Shown here one piece after another: positions 28,033 through 36,522 of a stretch of DNA of 38,649 bases (position 1 is the first letter of the stretch; every line of letters starts with the position of its first letter). Location of the stretch: the NCBI GenBank assembly GCA_016186625.1, contig JACPLG010000016.1, positions 1 to 38,649 on the forward strand, in the 5' to 3' direction. The notes beneath the pieces were generated by a model that did no database searches, was not told where the DNA came from, and saw nothing but the letters and a program-made list of their open reading frames with translations. The stretch comes from Candidatus Levyibacteriota bacterium (GTDB lineage Bacteria; Patescibacteriota; Microgenomatia; Levybacterales; UBA12049). Position numbers and translations under genes: made by a program.

Positions 28033-29126
28033 TTTTTTGCAATATGTTAAATAAGATAAATAATAGTTTCCTACAATATCCCCTATCAACCTCAAGCCAC
28101 TCCCGAAAAGGGAGTATGTTAATAGACAAAAAAGATTTCTATTCATTTCTATCGGTTAAACAAGGATTATCTCAAAGCAGTATCAGGCATTGTATTATTC
28201 GTTTGAAAAAAATAAATGAGTGGTTCTCTGATAAAGACTTGACAAAAAAATCGATAGAAGATTTCTTTATGGAACTTAAGTTAAAAGGATTAAAAAATAA
28301 TTCACTTAATACCTACCGTTTTGTATTTATTCAGTTAAAAGAATACTTTAAAGACAGAGGTCTTTCGTTTGACTTTTTTGATGGATTCAAGTCTTTTAAG
28401 AAAACCAAATCACAAATAATCATTCTTACACAAGAAGAAATAGAAAAGATTTTAAATACCCCCTTATCTTACGGAAAACTATACGGGAAAGATTGTTCTT
28501 TTTTAGATTTCAGATATAGAACTCTAACAATGTTTCTTGCCTATACGGGGAGCAGATTTTCAGAAGCTACTAATTTAAAAATAAAATTTTTGGATTTAAG
28601 CGCAGGAAGAGCAACTTTCGTTGATACCAAAACTAATGAAAATAGAAGTGTTTTCTTCGCTGAACCTCTTAAAAGCAGATTAAAAGAGTTAAGTATAAAT
28701 AGGAATGAAAATGATTTTGTTTTTAGAAATTCTCAAGAAAAACAAGTGAATGCTCCGGATTTTAGTGAAGATTTAAAAAAACGGGCAAAAACTGCCGGAA
28801 TTACAAAAAGAATATATCCTCATATCTTCAGACACAGTTATATTACCCATCTTCTTGAGTCAGGAGTCCCGATTACAGAAGTAGCTAGTCTTGTTGGACA
28901 TAAAGACATACAAACAACTTATGGAAATTATATGCACTTAGCTGATAAAACTTTACAAAAAGCGGCAATGCGACACCCACTTGTAAGAAAAAATGTAAAT
29001 CCTTTAGAAATAATTAAAACAATAAAGGAAACGATAGAGAATCTTCACTTAGAAAATGATCCAAGATTTAAATATCAATTATCAGAAGGGGGTGATAAAT
29101 TAAAGTTTGAAATTTCTACTCTTTAA
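28029..29126 (+). CDS. Tyrosine recombinase/integrase (XerC/D-like)
   Basis: SAM-like N-terminus; TGSRFSEA (Arg), HIFRHSYITHLLESG (HxxR), LVGHKDIQTTYGNYMH (His and Tyr). True start may be 28044 or 28116. Confidence 0.9.
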   Translation: MIFCNMLNKINNSFLQYPLSTSSHSRKGSMLIDKKDFYSFLSVKQGLSQSSIRHCIIRLKKINEWFSDKDLTKKSIEDFFMELKLKGLKNNSLNTYRFVFIQLKEYFKDRGLSFDFFDGFKSFKKTKSQIIILTQEEIEKILNTPLSYGKLYGKDCSFLDFRYRTLTMFLAYTGSRFSEATNLKIKFLDLSAGRATFVDTKTNENRSVFFAEPLKSRLKELSINRNENDFVFRNSQEKQVNAPDFSEDLKKRAKTAGITKRIYPHIFRHSYITHLLESGVPITEVASLVGHKDIQTTYGNYMHLADKTLQKAAMRHPLVRKNVNPLEIIKTIKETIENLHLENDPRFKYQLSEGGDKLKFEISTL

Positions 29127-29235
29127 ACTCGTGATTTCATCTGTGAGGGTTTAGATTCCTCCAAGCCCTCACTATCAAACCACAAGCCACTTCCCTATTG
29201 TTTCCTACAGTTCCGTTAGTTATGATTTGGAAGAC

Positions 29236-29264
29236 AATAAAAAAGCACCTAAGTTAAGGTGCTT
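29236..29264 (-). terminator. Rho-independent terminator (minus strand)
   Basis: Minus strand aagcacct-taactt-aggtgctt followed by a T-run (plus 29243-29264 hairpin, A-run to the left). Confidence 0.75.
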
Positions 29265-29283
29265 GTAGAGGTTCTCTTAGTAG

Positions 29284-29341
29284 TTAGTTCTTCTGTCTTA
29301 GGAATGCGGGGATGTCTATGCCAAAGACTGTTCTTAGCTTC
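29284..29341 (-). repeat. Detached ftsZ 3'-end copy B (putative att scar)
   Basis: Minus-strand translation [18 protein letters not shown]-stop; the terminator lies just downstream. Confidence 0.8.
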
Positions 29342-29359
29342 AAACAACACTAAAAACAC

Positions 29360-29746
29360 CTAGGCATTCTTCATTGAATGCTTTTTTAACCATTTGGAAA
29401 TCTCTTCAATTTCTGGCTGCGAATTTTCTATATATAATGCATATTCTACTACTTCTTTTTGATCTGCAATAAATTTATAGCCATTAAGTTCCAAAAATGT
29501 CATCATGGAAAACATTGCAGTTCTTTTATTCCCGTCAACAAATTGATGATTCATAAGAAGTGAATGCACTAAGGAAGCTGCCTTGTCAAAAATGGAAGGA
29601 TAAAGATCAATACCGCTAAAAGTGGCTTGCGGACGCATAACAGCAGATTCAAGCAGCCCCAAGTCACGAAGACCGTGAGATCCGCCAAATTTGTCTATTG
29701 CAAGCTCGTGAAGAAGAAGGACGTCTTGCACCGTCAAGTATTTCAT
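29360..29746 (-). CDS. doc: Doc/Fic-family toxin (death-on-curing)
   Basis: MNHQFVDGNKRTAMFSMMTFLELNG matches the Doc HxFxDGNKR motif; lies directly behind an AbrB-like ORF. Confidence 0.85.
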   Translation of the reverse strand: MKYLTVQDVLLLHELAIDKFGGSHGLRDLGLLESAVMRPQATFSGIDLYPSIFDKAASLVHSLLMNHQFVDGNKRTAMFSMMTFLELNGYKFIADQKEVVEYALYIENSQPEIEEISKWLKKHSMKNA

Positions 29747-29758
29747 TATTTTTAGGAA

Positions 29759-30001
29759 TTATTTTTTAGCGAGTTCTGCAAAAGCCTTGCTGTATCTTTT
29801 TAATAAGCTTTTGGCAACAGCATAAACTTCAGGATCGATCGCGGAATCTACAACTTCTTGAGGATTAAAATCAATTATCAATCGCTTTTTTGAAGCTTCA
29901 TATTGAACTTTTGCAATATCCACATCTCCCACCTGTTTTAAAATATCTTTTGAGATGGTGAGTGCTTTTGAATTTCCAACAGTAATTAATTTTTGCATCA
30001 T
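29759..30001 (-). CDS. AbrB/MazE-like antitoxin
   Basis: MMQKLITVGNSKALTISKDILKQVGDVDIAKVQYEASKKRLIIDF swapped-hairpin N-terminus. Confidence 0.75.
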   Translation of the reverse strand: MMQKLITVGNSKALTISKDILKQVGDVDIAKVQYEASKKRLIIDFNPQEVVDSAIDPEVYAVAKSLLKRYSKAFAELAKK

Positions 30002-30039
30002 GTTATAACCATGTTATAATAATTTGTGGTATTTGTCAA
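30002..30039 (-). promoter_or_regulatory. TA promoter/operator between ftsZ stop and antitoxin start
   Basis: Minus strand TTGACA (30039-30034), 15 nt, TATAAC (30018-30013); tandem catgttataa at 29999-30008 and 30010-30019. Confidence 0.5.
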
Positions 30040-30045
30040 GAGAAT

Positions 30046-31215
30046 TTAATTCTTCTGCCTCAAAAATGCGGGGATGTCCCAGACTTCTTCATCATTTTCA
30101 TCAGGCGTCGGAGCCTGGGTTGTGGGAGCCTGGGTTGGCGTCTGATTATCCTGGTCCTGGGCAGGAGGTTCTTGCGGATTTTGGCCCGCTTGCTGGCCAA
30201 AGCTGGTTGAAGCCTGGTATTGCTGCTCCGCAGGTGTTACGAATTCGCGAAGTGTTTGGCGGGTTGAGTCAAACCCTGTCGCAATAACAATAATTTTCAT
30301 CTGATCTCTCATAGTCTCATCAATTATTGCTCCAAAAATTATATTCGCATCAGAATCTGCGGCCTGGGCAATAATTTTGGCTGCCTCATCAACCTCGCTC
30401 ATCGTGAGATCCGGGCCTCCTATGACGTTAAACAAAACGCTCCTTGCTCCTTCCATAGTAATTTCAAGAAGAGGTGAGGCTATTGCTGAACGAGCCGCAG
30501 CCTGCGCTCTATTTTCCCCAACGCCTGTTCCTATCCCCATAAGGCTGGTTCCTGCGTTTTGCATAATTGTTCTCACATCCGCAAAATCTACATTAATTAG
30601 TCCCGGCATAGTTATAAGATCCGATATTCCTTGGACTCCCTGGGTAAGAACAGAATCAGCGACTTTGAATGCTTCAAGAAGTGATAATTTCTTATCAACT
30701 ACGTCCAAAATTCTTTGATTTGGTATAACAACAAGAGTATCGACTTTGTCTTTTAGCTGTTCTATTCCCTCTTCCGCTGTTACCATCCTCCTCGTCCCTT
30801 CAAACGTAAAAGGTTTGGTAACAACCGCAACTGTTAATGCTCCTATTTCTTTTGCCGCCCGGGCAATGACCGGAGTTGACCCCGTTCCTGTCCCTCCTCC
30901 CATTCCGGCTGTTAAGAAAACCATGTCAGTCCCATCCAGAATATCTTTTAATTTTTCGTATGACTCTTCCGCGGCCTGAATTCCAATCTCTGGATTACCT
31001 CCCGAGCCTAGACCCTTGGTAAGCTCCTCACCGATTTGAACTTTAGTTGCTGCCTGATTTAAAAGAAGAGACTGTGCGTCAGTATTAACCGCTATAAAAT
31101 CCACTCCCTGAATGGATGACTGCGCGATCATGGAGTTGAGGGCATTACTTCCTCCACCGCCTACACCCATTACTCTAATCTTTGCAAAATTAGTTGTTTG
31201 AGGCTTAATGAGCAT
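30046..31215 (-). CDS. ftsZ: Cell division protein FtsZ
   Basis: [46 protein letters not shown]; tail [14 protein letters not shown]. Start [17 protein letters not shown] at 31215. Confidence 0.95.
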   Translation of the reverse strand: MLIKPQTTNFAKIRVMGVGGGGSNALNSMIAQSSIQGVDFIAVNTDAQSLLLNQAATKVQIGEELTKGLGSGGNPEIGIQAAEESYEKLKDILDGTDMVFLTAGMGGGTGTGSTPVIARAAKEIGALTVAVVTKPFTFEGTRRMVTAEEGIEQLKDKVDTLVVIPNQRILDVVDKKLSLLEAFKVADSVLTQGVQGISDLITMPGLINVDFADVRTIMQNAGTSLMGIGTGVGENRAQAAARSAIASPLLEITMEGARSVLFNVIGGPDLTMSEVDEAAKIIAQAADSDANIIFGAIIDETMRDQMKIIVIATGFDSTRQTLREFVTPAEQQYQASTSFGQQAGQNPQEPPAQDQDNQTPTQAPTTQAPTPDENDEEVWDIPAFLRQKN

Positions 31216-31264
31216 AGCCCAAGAATCGTAACAGAAGTTTACAAAAATATCAAATAGTAAAAAC

Positions 31265-31387
31265 TGATCAGAACACTCAGAAAACTCAGATGGCCAGAAG
31301 GTCGGAAGATCGGAAAGCCAGAGTTCCGGAATACCGAGGTCTGATTGTCGGAATCTCTGGTTCACCGAGTATTCCGAGTTTTCTGAA
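31265..31387. repeat. ~123-bp palindromic intergenic element, copy 1
   Basis: Contains cagaacactcagaaaactcagat (31269-31291) and a distal gtattccgagttttctgaa arm; inverted relative to 34154-34275. Confidence 0.8.
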
Positions 31388-31388
31388 G

Positions 31389-32678
31389 CTAGGGAATGAA
31401 GGATTTTATGAGATCAATTATTTTCTTAGGAAGTTTGCCAAGTCTTAAGGCGGGAATTGCGGGAATCGGCATTTTAAAACTCCCCGTGGATTCTACTCCT
31501 ATCATTGCACCGTAAATTGCAAGTCCCACAACATTAGCAAAAGGAGTGTCTTGAATTTCATCAATTATTCCTTTTATATTCTGCGGCTGTCCAATTCTAA
31601 CCGGCATGGCAAGCATTCTTTTTGCACACTCAGTTGCTCCTATGGTCAGGGCACCTCCTCCTGTTATTACCAAGCCTGACGGAGTCTGTCCGCCAAATCC
31701 TGACTTTTTAACTTCAAGCCCCACCATTGTGAATATTTCGTTTAGCCTTGGGCGAATAATACCATCCACTAATGTTTTTTGGGAAACTTTAGTAAGTTGC
31801 TCTGGAAGCCCCAGGGTTGCCAAATCAACTTCATCACTTGGACGTCTTTCTTTTGGCTCTCCCTCGGCCTCGTCAAATTTAACAATCTTTTTCGCAGGTC
31901 TTGAGAGAAAAAGCTTTACCTTCTCAGCCGATTCTAAGGAAATCCGAAGCCCTATTGCCAGATCATTTGTAATGTGGCGCGCTCCAATTGGAAGAACCGA
32001 TGAAAAGGCAACAGAACCTTCAATATAAATAGAAATATCAGTTGTGCCTGCTCCAATATCAACAAGAATGACTCCTAGTTCTTTTTCCGTGTCCGAAAGA
32101 GCGGAAAGGCTGCTAGCGTAACCTGAAAACACCAGTCCTTCAACGTCAACTCCAACTTGGGAAAAAGCTTTTTCAAGATTTCTAATAGTTGGGCTTCCGG
32201 CTGATACAATGTGAGTTTCAACTTCAAGCCTTGTCCCGCTCATTCCCACAGGGTCTTTTATCCCTTCCTGCCCGTCAACGGTATAGCTTCGGGGAAGGAC
32301 GTGAATAATCTCTCGTGTTGAGGGGAGAGAAACAGCCTTGGCTGCGTCAATGACCCTGGCAACGTCCCCCGGAGTTATCTCACCTTCAGGATGCGCTATT
32401 GCCACAACTCCGTGCGAATTTTGGGATTCAATACTGCTACCTCCAACTGAGGCAATAACACGCGACACTGAGACTCCTGCCATACGCTCAGCCGCCTCAA
32501 TTGAATTGTTTATGGCAACAACCGCCTCTTCAATATTTACAATCTGTCCCTTTTTAATTCCGGCGGAGTCTACTTCTGAAACGCCGAGCACGTTAACCAC
32601 CTCATCTACTTTTGTAATTACGCTGACTATTTTTGAAGTTCCTATATCTACGCCTACAACAATTTTTCCTTCATTCAT
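31389..32678 (-). CDS. ftsA: Cell division protein FtsA
   Basis: [58 protein letters not shown]. Confidence 0.95.
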   Translation of the reverse strand: MNEGKIVVGVDIGTSKIVSVITKVDEVVNVLGVSEVDSAGIKKGQIVNIEEAVVAINNSIEAAERMAGVSVSRVIASVGGSSIESQNSHGVVAIAHPEGEITPGDVARVIDAAKAVSLPSTREIIHVLPRSYTVDGQEGIKDPVGMSGTRLEVETHIVSAGSPTIRNLEKAFSQVGVDVEGLVFSGYASSLSALSDTEKELGVILVDIGAGTTDISIYIEGSVAFSSVLPIGARHITNDLAIGLRISLESAEKVKLFLSRPAKKIVKFDEAEGEPKERRPSDEVDLATLGLPEQLTKVSQKTLVDGIIRPRLNEIFTMVGLEVKKSGFGGQTPSGLVITGGGALTIGATECAKRMLAMPVRIGQPQNIKGIIDEIQDTPFANVVGLAIYGAMIGVESTGSFKMPIPAIPALRLGKLPKKIIDLIKSFIP

Positions 32679-32679
32679 A

Positions 32680-33096
32680 TTAAAAAGAGATAATAGGTTT
32701 TTGATACCTAAAATCCAAACGTTTAAACATCTTACCCTCTATTTTAAGACGAGCGAGGATTAATTGTAAAGAGGACAACTGCTCCTCAACATTCTTTTTT
32801 GGATCAATTATTACCTCGGAATTATTATCAAGTACTATCCTATAAGTCAAATCTTTTGATGTAGATATACTTTTATAATTAATTTTCTTTTCCATAAGAG
32901 TTTGTCTGATTATAAATCCTGTTGATGTCTGATTTCTTGATAATGGATTAAAAAATTCCGGAGTTTTTTGTAAAAAAGCCAGATAAAACAAAATGAAAAA
33001 GATTACAATTAAGCCAATAAAAATAAGCCCGATAAATAATTGTTTTCTTATTTTTTGTTTTTTTTGTTTTTTAGTTATTGTTTTTTGAGGCAGCAT
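32680..33096 (-). CDS. ftsQ: Short FtsQ/DivIB-like protein
   Basis: Basic N-terminus, one TM, C-terminal FKRLDFRYQKPIISF; position directly upstream of ftsA. Confidence 0.55.
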   Translation of the reverse strand: MLPQKTITKKQKKQKIRKQLFIGLIFIGLIVIFFILFYLAFLQKTPEFFNPLSRNQTSTGFIIRQTLMEKKINYKSISTSKDLTYRIVLDNNSEVIIDPKKNVEEQLSSLQLILARLKIEGKMFKRLDFRYQKPIISF

Positions 33097-34118
33097 AAAT
33101 AGTCTCAGCTATCTTTTTGGCAGCGTTTTTCGGAAAATGCGACTCCCCAGATTTGATTTTATAACTTGAGAGGTTTTGCATCATTTTGTTTATATCATGA
33201 AGAAAAATCTGGGGCGTTAGGGATTTTTGTTCTCCAATTTCTCCGAGGCCTAACCTTCTAACAAACATGGCGTTTTTAAGTTGTTCATCTTTTTGAGAAA
33301 CAGGCAGTGGAATAATATACGAGGGCTTTCTAAGAACTATAAGTTCAGATATTGTATTCACTCCCCCCCGAGAAATGACAAGACTTGCTTGTTTTATGAT
33401 ATATCCTATTATTTTCTTTAAGAATTAATAATTTATCAAAATCTCCAAACTCGGACGAATCACCTGTTTGATGGACTAGGGCGTATTTATCCAAAAGTTT
33501 GGTTAAATTCTCAGAAACAAGCTGGTTTATAAAATGAGACCCGATGCTTCCGCCCGTTATGTAGATAATGGGGTAATTACTGGGTAAGTCTATTTTTTTG
33601 GAGGGATGAGCAATCGAGCTTCTAATTGGATTCCCGGTAAAAACTATTTTCTCTTTCGGGAAATATTTTGAAGACGAGCTAAATGATATGCAAATTTTGT
33701 CTGCAAATCTTGCAACGATTCTATTTGTTGCTCCGGCTTCTAAAGTTTGCTCATGAATTACAACTGGTATCTTAAGTATTCGGGCCGCAAGTATAACGGG
33801 GAAACTAACATATCCACCAAAACCTACCACAACATTTGGTTTGAACCTACTCAAAATAAACAAAGCCTGAATAAAACCAATAGGAATTTTAGTCAGAGAC
33901 GGTACGGTTCTTCGGGTTATGCTTCGCTGTAGCCTCCCGGTTTTTATTTCGGCAAATTTTATTCCTTTTTTGGTAATGGTCTCATATTCCAAAGAAGTGG
34001 CCCTATCTCCTTCAATAGCTTTTTTTCGTCCAATATAAAGAATTTCAGCGCTTTTCCCAATTTCTTCTATTACCGAGAGGGCGGGCGTTAAATGTCCGCC
34101 AATTATTGCGATCTTCAT
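33071..34118 (-). pseudogene. murG: MurG, interrupted by a frameshift near 33404-33412
   Basis: The N-terminal ORF (34118-33345: VVVGFGGYVSFPVILAARILKIPVVIHEQ) and the other-frame C-terminal ORF (NTISELIVLRKPSYIIPLPVSQKDEQLKNA) together make one MurG. Confidence 0.85.
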
Positions 34119-34153
34119 AATTCACTGTCTCCTTTGACTATATTTTACTTCAT

Positions 34154-34275
34154 TTCGGAAAACTCGGAATACTTGGTTAATCGGGACTTCAGAACATCAG
34201 TGTTTCAGCCTTCTGGATTTCTGGCTCTCCGATTTTCAGATCCTCTGAACATCTGAGTTTTCTGAGTGTTCTGAA
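34154..34275. repeat. ~122-bp palindromic intergenic element, copy 2 (inverted)
   Basis: atctgagttttctgagtgttctg (34251-34273) is the exact reverse complement of 31269-31291; ttcggaaaactcggaatact at the other end. Confidence 0.8.
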
Positions 34276-34305
34276 TTATTTGCTATTTTCTATTTAATAT
34301 TTAAT

Positions 34306-35403
34306 TTAAACATGGTGGCTTTGACGAGAGATATTAATTAAAATGCCTACAGAAATGAGATTGACAGTCAGGGCTGATCCACCGTAAGAAATAAACGGAA
34401 GGGGAACCCCGGTTAAGGGTAGGAGGGCGGTTTGAGCACCTAAGTTAACAATTATCTGGATTGCTAGGTATGAGGCAATTCCTCCGGCAAGCAGGCGGCC
34501 AAAATTATCTTTAGCGCGGAAGGCAATATAAAATCCTCTATAAATAATAAAAAGCATAATAAGTATCACAATCGTTACCCCAACAAACCCAACTTCCTCT
34601 GCGGCAATTGCAAAAATTGAGTCTGTTGTTGCTTCCGGAAGATATGCATATTTCTGAAGCGAATTTCCAAGTCCAACACCAAACAGTCCTCCGGATCCTA
34701 GAGCTATCAAAATTTGTCTTAAGTGATATGATGTTGTTTCAAGATTTTGATGCGGGTTTAAAAATGTAGAGAGCCGCTCAGCTCTGTAGGGCTCAAGTAG
34801 AATTAATCCCAAACCGCCCAATCCTATAATAGGGATAAGACCAAGTATGTGAAAAACGCTACCTCCTGAGAGAAAATAGAGAACAACAGCAACACCTAAA
34901 ATTACTGCTGCTGTACCCATATCCGGCTGAAGCATTATTAAAAGAATTACAAGACCGATTAAAAGCAGGAACGCAAAAAATCTCCCCTTCTCCCGCGTTG
35001 AAAACCAAGCTGCCAAATATATAGTTAAGGCTAATTTTATAAATTCTCCCGGTTGAAGTACAAAAAATCCCAGATTAATCCAGCGCTTAGCTCCCAATGC
35101 CTCAACGCCTAAGCCAGGAATAAATACCATAAAAAGCAAAAAAATTGCGGAGAGTAGTATTGGCAATGCCAGATTGTAGTATTTATGATAATCAAAAAAT
35201 GAAAAAACAGAAAGTGCTATAAATCCAATTAATACCCAGTAAGTCTGGTCTTTTATATAGTGGTATTTATCACCGAAATCTCTGAAGGCAATGTAGCTTG
35301 ACGCATCATAAATCATGAAAAGTCCAAAAATTGTAAGTGCCAAAACTGCCAGAAGAAAAACAAAATAGGATTTTCTTATTGGTACTCTTTTTATTTCAAT
35401 CAT
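34306..35403 (-). CDS. ftsW: SEDS family protein FtsW/RodA
   Basis: GLFMIYDASS, LGAKRWINLGFFVLQPGEFIKLALTIYLA, MLQPDMGTA, ALLPLTGVPLPFISYGGSALTVNL. Confidence 0.92.
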   Translation of the reverse strand: MIEIKRVPIRKSYFVFLLAVLALTIFGLFMIYDASSYIAFRDFGDKYHYIKDQTYWVLIGFIALSVFSFFDYHKYYNLALPILLSAIFLLFMVFIPGLGVEALGAKRWINLGFFVLQPGEFIKLALTIYLAAWFSTREKGRFFAFLLLIGLVILLIMLQPDMGTAAVILGVAVVLYFLSGGSVFHILGLIPIIGLGGLGLILLEPYRAERLSTFLNPHQNLETTSYHLRQILIALGSGGLFGVGLGNSLQKYAYLPEATTDSIFAIAAEEVGFVGVTIVILIMLFIIYRGFYIAFRAKDNFGRLLAGGIASYLAIQIIVNLGAQTALLPLTGVPLPFISYGGSALTVNLISVGILINISRQSHHV

Positions 35404-35457
35404 GGACAACTATTATAGTATAGCCCAAAAACCTAAATTTCAAAAAGAAGAAGTATT

Positions 35458-36480
35458 TTAGTCTGATAAGAATGCTATAAAAAGACCTAAAACGGCGAAA
35501 AAGAAGCCAAAAAGCCATGCGCGCATGACAATTTTTGGTTCTTCCCAGCCCCTTTTTAAAAGAAGCAGATGAAATGGGGCAACCGGGAAAATTTTCCGTC
35601 CTAAATATTTCTTTCCAAGAATTTGAATTAGGGAGGATCCAATTTCGATCACAAACACTCCTCCTATAACTGCTAAAGCTATTAATTTATTGCTCAGAAG
35701 ACCTATCACAGCTAGAGTAGCACCCAAAGACATTGATCCTACATCTCCGAGCCAAATTCTTGCTTTGAAAATATTGAAATACAAAAACGCTGCAACAGAA
35801 CCTATTAGGATTGCAATAAAAATAGCAAGGGTCGAATCAAGAGCGGTTGATGATATTGCCAAAAATGCACCAAGGCAAATAAGAAAAAGCCCGCTTGAAA
35901 GTCCGTCAAGGCCATCAGCAATGTTAAAAGCGTTTACAAAAGAAACAATTGCGAGCATGGCAAGGAGTATATATAAAAATCCTAAGTCCAAAAGCCCAAT
36001 CCCCCGTATAAAAATTGTTGAATAATCAAGCTGGAAATATAAAATAAGTGCTATTAAAAAAGCAAGAGCCCACTGAAGTAAGAATTTATGCCTAAAACGC
36101 AACCCAAAAAATGCAAATCTCCCGGGATTATTGATAAGCTTTTTGATGTCATCATAAAGACCTAACGCTCCAAAACTAATGAATGCGAAAAGTAGTACAA
36201 TTATCACCCAAAGACGGGCATTAACTGCAAATATCCCCCAGCTCCATAAAGATAATACTGTAACAACCCCTATTATTAAAACCCCGCCCCCGAAAGGAGT
36301 TCCTACTTTCCACTTGTTATATTTGTCAAAAAAGGGTGTTGGTTTATTAAAGATATCAACAGTCCGCTGATTTTGCCGTCTTAGCTTTATTTTGTATAAA
36401 AAGTCTATAAAAGGAACGATTAAAATTCCTGTGATGACTAAAGAGAGCAGCGTCAAGCCTAAAAGCTTTGCTAAATCCAT
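35458..36480 (-). CDS. mraY: Phospho-N-acetylmuramoyl-pentapeptide transferase MraY
   Basis: LGLYDDIKKL, NAFNIADGLDGLSSG, IWLGDVGSMSLGA, FPVAPFHLLLLKRGWEEPKIVMRAW. Confidence 0.95.
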   Translation of the reverse strand: MDLAKLLGLTLLSLVITGILIVPFIDFLYKIKLRRQNQRTVDIFNKPTPFFDKYNKWKVGTPFGGGVLIIGVVTVLSLWSWGIFAVNARLWVIIVLLFAFISFGALGLYDDIKKLINNPGRFAFFGLRFRHKFLLQWALAFLIALILYFQLDYSTIFIRGIGLLDLGFLYILLAMLAIVSFVNAFNIADGLDGLSSGLFLICLGAFLAISSTALDSTLAIFIAILIGSVAAFLYFNIFKARIWLGDVGSMSLGATLAVIGLLSNKLIALAVIGGVFVIEIGSSLIQILGKKYLGRKIFPVAPFHLLLLKRGWEEPKIVMRAWLFGFFFAVLGLFIAFLSD

Positions 36481-36522
36481 GAACTACAATTATATATCTC
36501 AAATGCTCCAATATTCAAATTT

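Noticed and set aside
30024-32763. Plus-strand ORFs opposite ftsZ and ftsA (30024, 30377, 30746, 31606, 32338)
   Set aside because: Antisense to strongly conserved ftsZ/ftsA; long only because of codon bias.
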